Positions 33,647-41,702 of a stretch of DNA of 51,912 nt are shown here, piece after piece. The stretch spans positions 1 to 51,912 of the forward strand of contig CAZKKF010000003.1 of the NCBI GenBank assembly GCA_964553285.1. The letters are read 5' to 3'. A model generated the notes under the pieces. The model worked only from the letters and a program-made list of their open reading frames with translations, was not told the DNA's origin and did not search any database. This DNA comes from CAZKKF01 sp964553285 (lineage in GTDB: Bacteria; Patescibacteriota; Minisyncoccia; Phycocordibacterales; Zambryskibacteraceae). Each line of letters opens with the position of its first letter. The stretch's first letter is position 1. A program made the position numbers and the translations under genes.

Positions 33647-34348
33647 ATGGTTGGAGATATTGCTCACGTGTGTAACCGGGGTATCGAAAGAAGAAAGATC
33701 TTTGCCGATCGGCAAGACTACAAACGTTTTACGGAAAACCTTTTTCTTTTAAATAATGAACCGGGTAAAATCAGGACGGTCAAGGACATCTTTAGCACCC
33801 CGGAACTTCCGAAACAAGAAAAGCTTGTCGACATCTTGAAGTGGAGTCTTTTGCCAAATCATTACCATCTCCTTCTCCATGAGCACGTTGACGGCGGCAT
33901 TCTGGAATTTACAAAACGCCTTGGCAATGCCTATACGAAGTATTTCAATATAAAGAATAAAGGAAGAAGCGGCTATGTATTTCAAAATAGAGCCAAGATT
34001 ATTCCGATTTATGACGAGGCGCAATTTCTTTATATCCCTTTTTATATAGATATTAATCCGCTCGATTTAATCTATTCGGATCGCAAGAACATTGCCAGGT
34101 CGAGTAATTCCAAGGCCCTTAATTTTCTAAGGACATATAAATGGTCAAGCTTCAAGGATTATTTTGGAGAAGGGGGTATGGAGGCAATTATTGATAAAGA
34201 AAAGTTTTACGAGCTCTTTGATTTGAATCCCAAAACGTACGAGAAAGAACTTCTAAGGTTGTCGACCTGCGAGGTTGACGAGTTGGGGGTTGATGAGTGG
34301 GGCTATGGGGCTAGCTTGCCGCTTTGGCCAGGTGCTCATACGCTCTAG
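33647..34348 (+). CDS. REP-associated tyrosine transposase (IS200-like Y1, HUH type)
   Basis: A 233-residue Y1 transposase of the RAYT kind; such enzymes cut one DNA strand at REP hairpins through a tyrosine and are usually single-copy and immobile. Seen: the N-terminal HVCNRGIERRKIF pattern, the HUH metal site NHYHLLLHE (H72, H74), the catalytic-tyrosine region GNAYTKYFN (Y96 or Y99) and SGYVFQNRAKIIPI, all in family order. A palindrome lies upstream and a decayed copy of it forms the last 30 codons, so the C-terminal tail (STCEVDELGVDEWG) is encoded by repeat DNA. Its end overlaps the convergent ruvB by 38 nt, so it inserted right at the end of ruvB. Confidence 0.88.
   Translation: MVGDIAHVCNRGIERRKIFADRQDYKRFTENLFLLNNEPGKIRTVKDIFSTPELPKQEKLVDILKWSLLPNHYHLLLHEHVDGGILEFTKRLGNAYTKYFNIKNKGRSGYVFQNRAKIIPIYDEAQFLYIPFYIDINPLDLIYSDRKNIARSSNSKALNFLRTYKWSSFKDYFGEGGMEAIIDKEKFYELFDLNPKTYEKELLRLSTCEVDELGVDEWGYGASLPLWPGAHTL
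34261..34301. repeat. Partial REP-like copy inside the 3' end of the RAYT gene
   Basis: GTCGACCT and AGGTTGAC form a stem round GCG with one G-T pair. AGGTTGACGAGT (34272-34283) is identical to the right arm of the upstream palindrome, and GGGGGT follows after one extra base. It lacks the outer left arm, so it is a half copy or a decayed one. Confidence 0.7.
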
Positions 34349-35321
34349 GGGTGAGTACGCGCCCCCTTGGTGTGCGCTCCAAAAATCCTATCTGTATTAG
34401 GTATGGCTCGTGATATTCCTCTATGGTGGCCTCTTCTTCGCTCATTGCCGCCGCCAAAGTGTTGAGGCCCACCGGCCCACCGCCAAACTTATCCGCAATT
34501 ATGGAAATAAGCATTCTGTCCGAATGCGAAAGTCCTGCTTCGTCCACCCCCAAAAGCTCTAGAGCTTCGTTTACGGTTTCTCCGCTTAAGGGTTTTTTGT
34601 TTACTTCGGCAAAATCGCGCGCTCTCTTTAGCAGGTAGTTTGCCGTGCGCGGCGTAAACCGGCTTCTCTTTGCTATTGCTTTGCCCGCTTCTTCGGGCAG
34701 TTCAACGCGCAAAAGCCTGGCGCTTCTTTCAAGTATGCGGGCGATGTCTTCCTCGGTATAAAAATCCAATCGGAACACTCCGCCTGAAAACCTGGAGCGC
34801 AGGGGAGAAGACACCAGCGCCACGCGGGTGGTGGCCGCAACCAAAGTAAAAGGCTGAAGCTCAAGCTGTATGGTACGCGCCGAAGGGCCCTTGCCTATGA
34901 GGATATCAAGAGAGTTTGACTCCATGGCCGGATACAAAACTTCTTCTATGGCTTTGTTCAGGCGGTGTATCTCGTCTATAAAAAGTATTTCGCCGGCGGA
35001 AAGGTTCGTAAGTACCGAAGCAAGGTCCGAAACGCGCTCAATGGCCGGCCCCGAAGTAACCTTTAGCGACCTTCCCGTCTCTTTTGCTATGAGGTGCGCA
35101 AGGGTGGTCTTGCCAAGGCCCGGCGGACCATAAAAAAGCAGGTGCTCGGGCGGGTGATTTCGCGCCTCGGCCGCCCCAAGAAGCACTCGCAAGTTCTCTT
35201 TTACGTTGGTCTGGCCTATGTATTCGTCAAATTTTTCAGGTCTTAGGGTGGAGTCTATGGAAGACCTGTCGCCAAGGCTTTCATGGCCCTCCGGAAGGGG
35301 ATTTTTAGAAGTACTTGACAT
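34311..35321 (-). CDS. ruvB: Holliday junction branch-migration ATPase RuvB
   Basis: RuvB is the hexameric motor that works with RuvA on Holliday junctions. The 336-residue protein has LRPEKFDEYIGQTNVKENL, Walker A LFYGPPGLGKTTLAHL, Walker B ILFIDEIHRLNK, the LVAATTRVALVSSPLRSRF sensor region and the C-terminal winged helix (PYLIQIGFLERTPRGRVLT). All are standard. The minus-strand promoter is not obvious (AATACT, 5 nt before the start). A strong plus-strand promoter overlaps this start codon (see 35315-35343), so the two could interfere. Confidence 0.97.
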   Translation of the reverse strand: MSSTSKNPLPEGHESLGDRSSIDSTLRPEKFDEYIGQTNVKENLRVLLGAAEARNHPPEHLLFYGPPGLGKTTLAHLIAKETGRSLKVTSGPAIERVSDLASVLTNLSAGEILFIDEIHRLNKAIEEVLYPAMESNSLDILIGKGPSARTIQLELQPFTLVAATTRVALVSSPLRSRFSGGVFRLDFYTEEDIARILERSARLLRVELPEEAGKAIAKRSRFTPRTANYLLKRARDFAEVNKKPLSGETVNEALELLGVDEAGLSHSDRMLISIIADKFGGGPVGLNTLAAAMSEEEATIEEYHEPYLIQIGFLERTPRGRVLTPRAYEHLAKAAS

Positions 35322-35343
35322 AAAAAGTATTCTGTGCTAGCAT
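35315..35343 (+). promoter_or_regulatory. Strong plus-strand promoter with no gene behind it
   Basis: TTGACA (35315-35320, the perfect consensus), a 17-bp spacer, TGC extension and TAGCAT (35338-35343). Transcription should start near 35350. No convincing coding sequence follows. Its -35 box overlaps the ruvB start codon on the other strand. Confidence 0.75.
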
Positions 35344-35349
35344 GAAGGA

Positions 35350-35570
35350 AGATAAGCGGAGAGAGCAATTTCTCCCGTTCCGGCGCTCCAAGCGCCCACA
35401 TTGCCCCGTATCAAAGACACATATCTCCCAGCAACCGGAGGCTTATGCCTTAATTACTTCTTCGGTCAAGGACGGCCTGGTTTTCCTAGTGATTCACTGG
35501 GCTTATCCTTAGGCGAATGCGGTAGCTTTTCGTAGGACTATGAAAAGTGTTGCTGGGAGATATGTGTCTT
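35350..35570 (+). ncRNA. Candidate structured RNA (or MITE-like element) of unknown kind
   Basis: Behind the strong promoter, the 343-nt gap between ruvB and pilB holds no gene I believe. It shows two small stems (GGAGA/TCTCC at about 35358-35375; GGCGCT-CCA-AGCGCC at 35381-35395), then a perfect 21-bp inverted repeat (35414-35434 with 35550-35570) that encloses 115 nt with further stems: AGGC/GCCT near 35441, CCTAGTG/CACTGGG at 35484-35500 and CTTTTCGTAG/CTATGAAAAG at 35526-35550. A hairpin GGATCC/GGTATCC follows at 35571-35586. This fits a stable RNA of about 220 nt. It could instead be a MITE, the 21-bp arms being terminal inverted repeats, although I see no target-site duplication. It lacks tmRNA, RNase P, SRP and T-box signatures. 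A 56-codon ORF from ATG 35342 is probably chance. Confidence 0.5.
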
Positions 35571-35664
35571 GGATCCTCTGGTATCCAATTATTCACGCAG
35601 GCGCCAGCGGCGCAAGTGAAAAATCCACTACGACACTTTGTTGCTTTTCTGGCAAAGTGCTCTC

Positions 35665-37341
35665 TCACTCGCTTTGGGTACCCAAGACTCTTTCCAGTTC
35701 GGAAAAAGTGGTTCTTCCCTGGAGCACTTTTATTACGCCGTCTTCTTCGAGGCTAAGTATTCCCTGATTTTTTGCCGCTTCTCTTATTTCTCTTTCGCTC
35801 GGGTTTTCTCTTACCGCTGCTTCTATGGCATCTGTCATAAGGATAGCTTCATAAAGACCCACGCGGCCTTTGTAGCCCGTGTTGTTGCACGCATCGCATC
35901 CCACCGGATCAAAAGCCTGCGCCTCATCGTAGTTTGCGGTAACGCCCTTCTCCTTTGCCGATGCCAAAACTTTTTTTGTTAGAACCTGCTCTTTTTCCGT
36001 AAGAGGGCGGGCTTTTTTGCATACCTGGCAGAGGGTGCGCACCAGCCTCTGCGCCAACGCGATGTTTACCGCCGAAGAAATTATCTTGGGGTTGATGCCA
36101 AGGTCTATCATGCGCGGAAAAGTGCCCGCGGCGTTGTTGGTGTGGAGAGTTGAGAACACCAGGTGTCCGGTAAGGGCCGAGTTTATGGCGATTTCCGCCG
36201 TCTCATCGTCTCGTATTTCGCCGACCATGATAACGTCCGGGTCCTGGCGCAGAGCGCTTCGCAGGCCTTCGGCAAAAGTGTAGCCTTTGTCCGGATTGGT
36301 CTGTGTCTGCACGATGCCCGGCAGGTGGTACTCTATCGGGTTTTCTATGGTAATGATTTTTACGTCGGGCGTGTGTATCTTCCTCAAGAAGGCGTAGAGG
36401 GTGGTGGTCTTACCGGAGCCGGTGGGGCCGGTGGTGAGTATCATGCCCGTGGGCTTCGTTATTTCTTTTTGCAGGATTTCAAAAAGGTTGGGCTCTATGC
36501 CAAGCTCTTCCAGAGGCACGGAGATGGAGCGCGGGTTAAGTACGCGAAGCACCACCGACTCGCTGTAAGCGCCCGGCAGGAGGGAAGTTCTTATCTCAAT
36601 ATCTCCCTGCTGGAGCTTGATGGAGAAGCGCCCGTCCTGTGCCCCGCCCACATTCAGTTTTAGATTGGAGATGAGTTTGATGCGAGAGAGCAGAAGCTTG
36701 TAGGTTTCGGTATCAAAATTGACGACATCCGTAAGCACTCCGTCCAGGCGGTAACGCAGGCGCACAAAGTTTTCTTCCGGCTCAAGGTGAATGTCTGATG
36801 CGCCTGTGGCAAGAGCGCCCGCCACGATTATTTCAAGTATGCGCGAGATGCGGTAGCTTTTTTTCATGCCGAGCAATTCCTCTATGAGGGCGGAGATGTC
36901 CGGAAGTTTCGGCTTTCTTTCCAAAAGGGCCACTATTTCGTCATTTGATATGTCCAGGGCGCCGGAGCGTGTTTCAAATGAATAAGAGAGATCTTTGTAC
37001 CGGTCAAAAACCTTGTTGAGGCTAGCGTGCGATACCATAAAAAGCGCAGGCATATACCCCTGGCCCTTTAGCTCCTCCAGCACCTCTTTGGTCTTGGGGT
37101 TGTTGGGGGAGACCAGTGCCACATCTATCTTTTTGTCCACCTCGTTGAAGACTGCAATCTCGGCCTCGCGCGCCCTTTCCTCCTTGATCAGGCGCAGGGC
37201 GTCTATGTTGAGAGGCACCATGGAGAGATCCACGTAGCCCATGGCGTACCTGGCGGAAAGGACGCGCGCAAGCTCTTCTTCTTCGCGTTTTTTGAGGTCT
37301 TCTATCTTCTTTAGCTGTTTGTCTTCGTTGAAGTCGGTCAT
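35665..37341 (-). CDS. pilB: Type IV pilus assembly ATPase PilB (GspE family)
   Basis: PilB powers extension of type IV pili. The 558-residue product has an N-terminal GspE-like domain, SDIHLEPEENFVRLRYRLDG at about 182-201, Walker A TTGPTGSGKTTT (303-314), the Asp box and Walker B (DPDVIMVGEIRDDETA), the His box LVFSTLHTN, and the zinc tetracysteine module CQVC ... CDAC. ATG 37341 is preceded by an AGGGAG ribosome-binding-like site 8 nt upstream, one of few here. No other pilus gene lies in the window, so the rest of the system must be elsewhere. A DNA-uptake role along with ComM is an inference. Confidence 0.95.
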   Translation of the reverse strand: MTDFNEDKQLKKIEDLKKREEEELARVLSARYAMGYVDLSMVPLNIDALRLIKEERAREAEIAVFNEVDKKIDVALVSPNNPKTKEVLEELKGQGYMPALFMVSHASLNKVFDRYKDLSYSFETRSGALDISNDEIVALLERKPKLPDISALIEELLGMKKSYRISRILEIIVAGALATGASDIHLEPEENFVRLRYRLDGVLTDVVNFDTETYKLLLSRIKLISNLKLNVGGAQDGRFSIKLQQGDIEIRTSLLPGAYSESVVLRVLNPRSISVPLEELGIEPNLFEILQKEITKPTGMILTTGPTGSGKTTTLYAFLRKIHTPDVKIITIENPIEYHLPGIVQTQTNPDKGYTFAEGLRSALRQDPDVIMVGEIRDDETAEIAINSALTGHLVFSTLHTNNAAGTFPRMIDLGINPKIISSAVNIALAQRLVRTLCQVCKKARPLTEKEQVLTKKVLASAKEKGVTANYDEAQAFDPVGCDACNNTGYKGRVGLYEAILMTDAIEAAVRENPSEREIREAAKNQGILSLEEDGVIKVLQGRTTFSELERVLGTQSE

Positions 37342-37421
37342 TTTTCTGCTCCCTACAGCTTAACTCATTTTGCTCCAAAAAGGGGCCAAAAAAGCCCTAA
37401 AATGGGGGATATTTAAGGCTA

Positions 37422-37451
37422 TTGACTTTTTGGTATCAGCTATGGTATAAT
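37422..37451 (+). promoter_or_regulatory. Strong promoter of the lipoprotein gene
   Basis: TTGACT (37422-37427), an 18-bp spacer, TGG and perfect TATAAT (37446-37451). Transcription should begin near 37458, leaving a leader of about 62 nt, with two small hairpins (GCGG/CCGC near 37464 and TTGACC/GGTCAA at 37503-37518). Confidence 0.85.
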
Positions 37452-37519
37452 GGAAGTAGAAGTGCGGTTTTGGCCGCTGTGCTCGAATCAGCCAAACAAC
37501 CCTTGACCCGGAGGTCAAA

Positions 37520-37963
37520 ATGCGAAACAAAACGTTCTTTCTCACTATTCTTCTTCTGCCCGGCCTCGCGGCCTGTGGCACGGTCGGTGTGCAGGTCACT
37601 CCCGTGGGAGAAATCCGCGCGGGTCTCGACACCCGGCCGGGCGTCCTGTTCTCCTACTTCGGGGAGCCTGATACCAGGGTCGAGATTTACACCGAGCACG
37701 CCGGAGGCCTGTCAGGCTCCGGCCCCGCTCGGCGTATAGCCACCCTCCATCCGGCTGACCCGCCATGGGTCTTCCGGATGTCCTCCACCGACAACTGGGG
37801 GCAGGAATGCCGCACCTTCACCGTGATAATCATTCGCGAGGAGGTGTCGGCGGCGGGGGAGAAGGTCGCCCGTGTTCTGGGCAGAGGCTCACGCCATATG
37901 TGCGGGAGTCGCAACCAGGGTGCGCAAGCCTGGGAGATCCGGGCAAGCGACATGAGGCGATAA
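37520..37963 (+). CDS. Small lipoprotein of unknown function with its own strong expression signals
   Basis: A 147-residue protein with a lipobox (LLLPGLAAC, cysteine near residue 19), so the mature protein should be lipid-anchored. The rest is soluble, GC-rich in coding, with a beta-rich core (RVEIYTEHAGG, WVFRMSSTDNWGQECRTFTVIII) and two Cys near 95 and 128 that might pair. No family is recognised. It has a full GGAGG Shine-Dalgarno 5 nt before ATG 37520, sitting in the hairpin TTGACC-CGGA-GGTCAA, a strong promoter and a large terminator. These features are unlike the neighbours, so recent transfer or a specially regulated gene is possible. The hairpin could expose or hide the SD. Confidence 0.8.
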   Translation: MRNKTFFLTILLLPGLAACGTVGVQVTPVGEIRAGLDTRPGVLFSYFGEPDTRVEIYTEHAGGLSGSGPARRIATLHPADPPWVFRMSSTDNWGQECRTFTVIIIREEVSAAGEKVARVLGRGSRHMCGSRNQGAQAWEIRASDMRR

Positions 37964-37974
37964 GAGTGAGGCAA

Positions 37975-38026
37975 AAGGGCGCGGACCAGAACTGTGGTCC
38001 GCGCCCTTACTCTTTTGGTATTTTTG
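37975..38026 (+). terminator. Strong intrinsic terminator of the lipoprotein unit
   Basis: A 14-bp perfect stem (37975-37988 with 37995-38008, AAGGGCGCGGACCA and its complement) with a 6-nt loop; AAGAGT/ACTCTT can extend it. T-rich tails (TCTTTTGG, TATTTTT) follow. It is the longest terminator stem in the window. Confidence 0.9.
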
Positions 38027-38070
38027 GCACGCATTGCGGCAGGGGCACATGGCGCGTAAGCTTAGGGTAT

Positions 38071-38508
38071 ATGCAAATGCGCATCCAGTCCGCAGAAGAG
38101 CTCCAAGGTGTCGCCGACAGGATTTTGTCTGCCATTGAGGCGAGGCATTGGCAGAAAGCGGCCGTGGTGGCTTTGTCCGGAGACCTCGGTGCCGGAAAAA
38201 CTTCCCTCACCAAAGTTTTGGCCAAAAAACTCGGAGTAAATGCTTCCGTAAAAAGCCCCACTTTTGTCATCATGGGTTCATACGACATAAGCGGCCCGTT
38301 CAAACATTTGATACACATAGACGCATATCGCCTGGAAAAAGAATCAGAGCTTGAAGCGCTGAGTTTCTCGGCTTTGCTTGAAGACAAAAGCAATCTTATT
38401 TTCATAGAGTGGCCGGAGAAAGTGCAGGGTCTTATACCAAAAGACGCCATGCGCGTGTCTCTTGAGCACGTTTCAGAAAACGAGCGGATAATAAACTTGG
38501 AAGAATAG
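38071..38508 (+). CDS. tsaE: tRNA threonylcarbamoyladenosine biosynthesis ATPase TsaE
   Basis: TsaE is the ATPase partner of TsaB-TsaD in making the t6A modification of ANN-reading tRNAs. The 145-residue protein has Walker A LSGDLGAGKTSLTK (about 35-48), SPTFVIMGSY, the HIDAYRL motif and IFIEWPEK, all typical of TsaE. ATG 38071 is chosen because TTGCGG (38034-38039), 17 bp, TAAGCT (38057-38062) lies at near-leaderless distance (9 nt). A second ATG 6 nt later is an alternative start. polA follows after 9 nt. Confidence 0.95.
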   Translation: MQMRIQSAEELQGVADRILSAIEARHWQKAAVVALSGDLGAGKTSLTKVLAKKLGVNASVKSPTFVIMGSYDISGPFKHLIHIDAYRLEKESELEALSFSALLEDKSNLIFIEWPEKVQGLIPKDAMRVSLEHVSENERIINLEE

Positions 38509-38517
38509 ATATTAGAT

Positions 38518-40950
38518 ATGAAAAAGCAAAGCTCCAAAAACCAAAAAACTCCGCGCCCCAGCCGACCCAAGCTGGTGCTTTTGGATGCCCACGCCATCAT
38601 CCACCGCGCTTACCACGCCTTGCCGGAGTTTTCTTCATCAAAGGGTGAGCCGACAGGCGCGCTTTATGGCCTTGCGGCCATGATCCTGCGCATCGCAGGA
38701 GACCTAAAGCCCGACTACATCGCCGGATGCTTTGATTTGCCCCAGCCCACCTACCGCCACCAGGCATATGAGGGCTACAAGGCCAAGAGAGAAAAAGCCG
38801 ATGAAGCGCTGGTCTCCCAGCTCAAGCGCGCAAGGGAAGTGTTTGAAGCTTTTGGCATACAGGTTTTTGAAGCACCCGGTTTTGAAGCTGATGACATCCT
38901 CGGCACCATTGCGGAGCAGTTGCGCGGTGAGGAGATAGATATAGTCATCGCTTCCGGAGACATGGATACCATGCAGCTCACAGAAAACGGCCGCGTAAAC
39001 GTGTACACCCTCAAGCGCGGACTAAACGAAGTGGTGCTATATGACGAAGACAAAGTGTTTGAGCGATACGGCTTTGGCCCCAAGCTTTTGCCGGACTATA
39101 AAGGTCTTAGCGGCGACCCGTCGGACAACATAATAGGCATAGCCGGCATCGGAGAAAAAACCGCCACTGCTCTTATTACTTCTTTCGGCTCAATAGAAGA
39201 TATATACAAAAAGCTTGCCGAGGACAGGGGGGCTTTCGCAGAGGCGGGCATCAAGGAGAGAGTGATAAAGCTTCTTGAAGAAGGAGAAGAAGAAGCGCGT
39301 TTCTCCAAGCTCCTCGCCACCATCAGAAAAGATGCTCCGGTTGATTTTGTTTTGCCAAAAGAAAAGTGGCTCCCGTCGATTGACATCAGCAAGGCGGAGG
39401 CGCTTTTCAAAGAGCTTGAGTTTAGAAATATGGTTTCTCGTCTTAAAAACTTGGTAAACGGCAAGCCCGAAGAAAAGGCGGATGCGGTAGCTGAGAAAAA
39501 AAGCGAGTCATTTGGCGCAGGCACTCTTTTTAGCAATAGCGAACTTGGCGAAGGCGAGCTTGAGGAGCTAAAGATTGCTTTGTGGCTCGTGAATTCAAAT
39601 ATCACCAATCCGGAGCCGGAAGACATTCTGGCTTTTGCAAAAACCGAGTCTTTGAAAGATGCCCGAAAGATTATTTTTGAACGGCTGGCACAGCAAGACG
39701 GTACGCGGATTTTTGAAGAAATAGAAAAGCCTCTTATTCCGGTGGTGCGCCAAATGAGCAAAAGAGGCATCGGGGTGGACACGGACTTTCTGTCAAAGCT
39801 TTCAAAAGAGTATCAGGCAGAGCTGTCTCTGCTGGAGAAAAGTATTTTCAAAATGGCGGGAGAAACTTTCAATCTAAACTCCCCGAAACAGCTCGGAGAA
39901 ATTCTTTTCAACAAGCTTGGCTTAAAGACCGCCCGCCAGAAAAAAACCTCCACCGGCGCTTTCACCACCAAGGAAGAGGAGCTGTTGAAGCTAAAAGACC
40001 TCCACCCCATCATTCCGGAAATACTTAAGTACCGCGGTTTGCAAAAGCTTCTCTCCACCTACATAGATGCTCTGCCGCGCTTTGTTGAAGCTGATGGCCG
40101 CATACACCCGGTTTTTCTACAGGCCGGCACCACTACCGGCCGCATGGCTTCCAAAGAGCCCAACATCCAAAACATTCCCATCAAGGAAGGTATCGGCCGC
40201 CGCGTGCGGGGTGCCTTCACTTCCGCCGAAGGATTCAGTCTTGTAGCTTTTGATTATTCGCAGATAGAACTTCGTATTGCCGCTTTTCTTTCCGGCGAAG
40301 AAGCTTTTATTGATGTGTTCAGGAGGGGGGAAGATGTGCACAATGCCGTTGCCGCGGCGGTGTTTGATGTGCCGGTGGACAAGGTTGATCCGGAAATGCG
40401 CCGCAAGGCCAAGGTCATAAACTTCGGCATCCTCTACGGCATGGGCATACTTGCTCTGAAGCAAAACCTTGGTACGAGCAAAGCCGAAGCAGAAAAGTTT
40501 TACAGCGATTACTTTGCCAAGTTTTCCGGTCTGGCCGGATTTATTGAGAAGGTCAAAAAAGAGGCGGCCCGCAAAGGGTACACTGAAACCCTTTTCGGCA
40601 GGCGCAGATATTTTGACGGGATAAAATCCCGCATTCCTTACATACGCGCCGGTGCAGAGAGGATGGCCGTCAATGCCCCCATACAGGGCACCAGTGCCGA
40701 TATCATGAAGCTTGCCATGGTGAGAGCCTCTGAGTTCATAAAAAAACACGGCCTTGAAGAAGATGTGTATCTGGTACTGCAAATTCACGACGAATTGGTT
40801 TTTGAAATAAAAGAAGACAAGGTGGCCGAAATTGCGCCCAAGATAAGGGAGATAATGGAGTCGGTGGTGTCGGAGGAAGAGAGCCGAGGCGTGCCCATAC
40901 CGGTAAATGTGTCCCGGGGCAGCAGGTGGGACGATATGAGTTCGCTATAA
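38518..40950 (+). CDS. polA: DNA polymerase I, probably without a working 3'-5' exonuclease
   Basis: PolA fills gaps and removes RNA primers. The 810-residue protein has the 5'-3' exonuclease/FEN domain (about 18-300: LVLLDAHAIIHRAYHALPEF, GFEADDILGTIA, GLSGDPSDNIIGIAGIGEKTA) and a full polymerase domain (TTGRMASKEPNIQNIPI, FDYSQIELRIAAFLSG, INFGILYGMG, LQIHDELVFE). The segment between (about 320-420) is short and shows no DxE motif of the proofreading exonuclease. Its residues (LKIALWLVNSNITNPEPEDI) look like a degenerate form, as in many bacterial PolA enzymes. A leading run of basic residues precedes the FEN domain. Confidence 0.95.
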   Translation: MKKQSSKNQKTPRPSRPKLVLLDAHAIIHRAYHALPEFSSSKGEPTGALYGLAAMILRIAGDLKPDYIAGCFDLPQPTYRHQAYEGYKAKREKADEALVSQLKRAREVFEAFGIQVFEAPGFEADDILGTIAEQLRGEEIDIVIASGDMDTMQLTENGRVNVYTLKRGLNEVVLYDEDKVFERYGFGPKLLPDYKGLSGDPSDNIIGIAGIGEKTATALITSFGSIEDIYKKLAEDRGAFAEAGIKERVIKLLEEGEEEARFSKLLATIRKDAPVDFVLPKEKWLPSIDISKAEALFKELEFRNMVSRLKNLVNGKPEEKADAVAEKKSESFGAGTLFSNSELGEGELEELKIALWLVNSNITNPEPEDILAFAKTESLKDARKIIFERLAQQDGTRIFEEIEKPLIPVVRQMSKRGIGVDTDFLSKLSKEYQAELSLLEKSIFKMAGETFNLNSPKQLGEILFNKLGLKTARQKKTSTGAFTTKEEELLKLKDLHPIIPEILKYRGLQKLLSTYIDALPRFVEADGRIHPVFLQAGTTTGRMASKEPNIQNIPIKEGIGRRVRGAFTSAEGFSLVAFDYSQIELRIAAFLSGEEAFIDVFRRGEDVHNAVAAAVFDVPVDKVDPEMRRKAKVINFGILYGMGILALKQNLGTSKAEAEKFYSDYFAKFSGLAGFIEKVKKEAARKGYTETLFGRRRYFDGIKSRIPYIRAGAERMAVNAPIQGTSADIMKLAMVRASEFIKKHGLEEDVYLVLQIHDELVFEIKEDKVAEIAPKIREIMESVVSEEESRGVPIPVNVSRGSRWDDMSSL

Positions 40951-40951
40951 T
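40946..40951 (+). promoter_or_regulatory. -10 box at the end of polA for the following gene, leaderless type
   Basis: TATAAT spans the polA stop codon and ends 7 nt before ATG 40958. The following gene thus has its own start point besides polA read-through. Confidence 0.65.
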
Positions 40952-40957
40952 AGTCTT

Positions 40958-41650
40958 ATGCTCGCGCTTTTTATAAATACGCCAAGAGGTGAGGCCAAAA
41001 AGATACTTGGAAAGGAAAAAACTTTTGCGCCTGCGCTCCGGCAGGAAGGGGGAGTGTTTGATGCGACGGATTTTTCTCCATCTGTTTTGCTTGAGGCCGC
41101 CGGAGCGCAGGCTCTTTTCGGCGGAGAAGTCGTTTTCTTTTTTGATAATGTTCTGAAGGATTATGGCGGAGAAGTCTTTGCCGCTTTAGACAATTTAGCC
41201 TCTTCTCCAAACCTGATAGTTTTCCTGGAAGAAGACGATGCGGCGGAAGATGAGTTCAAAAAACACAAAGCATTCATAAGCAAAAAAATTGTCGCCAAAG
41301 AGACGCAGTTTGAAAACAAAGATATTTTCAAACTCTCTGATGCTTTTCTGGCCCGCGACAAGAAGCAGGCTTGGCTCGTTTTTCAGCGCCTGTTGCCGTC
41401 CACCGAGCCTCTTAATATGGCTTTCAACCTCTCCTGGGCCGCCCGCAGTATAGAGATAGCCCGCGCGCATACGCTTCCCGAAAGCAAGCTCTCTCCGTTT
41501 GTATACCGTAAGGCCAAAAAGGCTTCGGAGCTTTATTCTGTTGATGACGCGGCGGATATTTTGAAAGCTCTTGTCTCTATTGTGAACACTGCCGCTTGGG
41601 ACGAGGATGCGGCGGAGAAAATAGAGCACCTCATCCTCACGCGTGTCTAA
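40958..41650 (+). CDS. Possible DNA polymerase III delta subunit (HolA-like), reduced
   Basis: A 230-residue soluble protein. The C-terminal two thirds (DIFKLSDAFLARDKKQAWLVFQRLL, AFNLSWAARSIEIARAHT, SPFVYRKAKKASELYSVDDAADILKALVSI) follow the helical pattern of HolA, including the conserved-looking SPFVYRKAKKA segment that resembles HPFVxxKxxxQA in delta subunits. The N-terminal part is short and lacks a Walker A, as in other HolA. Its position after polA and its small size suit a reduced clamp-loader subunit of a small genome, but the match is by pattern only. Confidence 0.5.
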   Translation: MLALFINTPRGEAKKILGKEKTFAPALRQEGGVFDATDFSPSVLLEAAGAQALFGGEVVFFFDNVLKDYGGEVFAALDNLASSPNLIVFLEEDDAAEDEFKKHKAFISKKIVAKETQFENKDIFKLSDAFLARDKKQAWLVFQRLLPSTEPLNMAFNLSWAARSIEIARAHTLPESKLSPFVYRKAKKASELYSVDDAADILKALVSIVNTAAWDEDAAEKIEHLILTRV

Positions 41651-41702
41651 AAAACGCAGGCCTTGCTTTGAAAGGGGATACCTTTTATAGTTTGTTGCTG
41701 AT

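Noticed and set aside
35342..35512. A 56-codon ORF behind the strong promoter
   Set aside because: Its ATG overlaps the -10 box, so it would not be on the transcript from that promoter; its sequence looks random and the region is better explained as structured RNA or MITE.
35414..35570. c-di-GMP riboswitch, 6S RNA or tmRNA at this locus
   Set aside because: The minus strand has a GCCTCCGG piece as in GEMM-type switches, but the rest of the motif is missing and it would face ruvB. There are no tmRNA ends, tag frame or T-loop, and the perfect long stem is not like 6S RNA.
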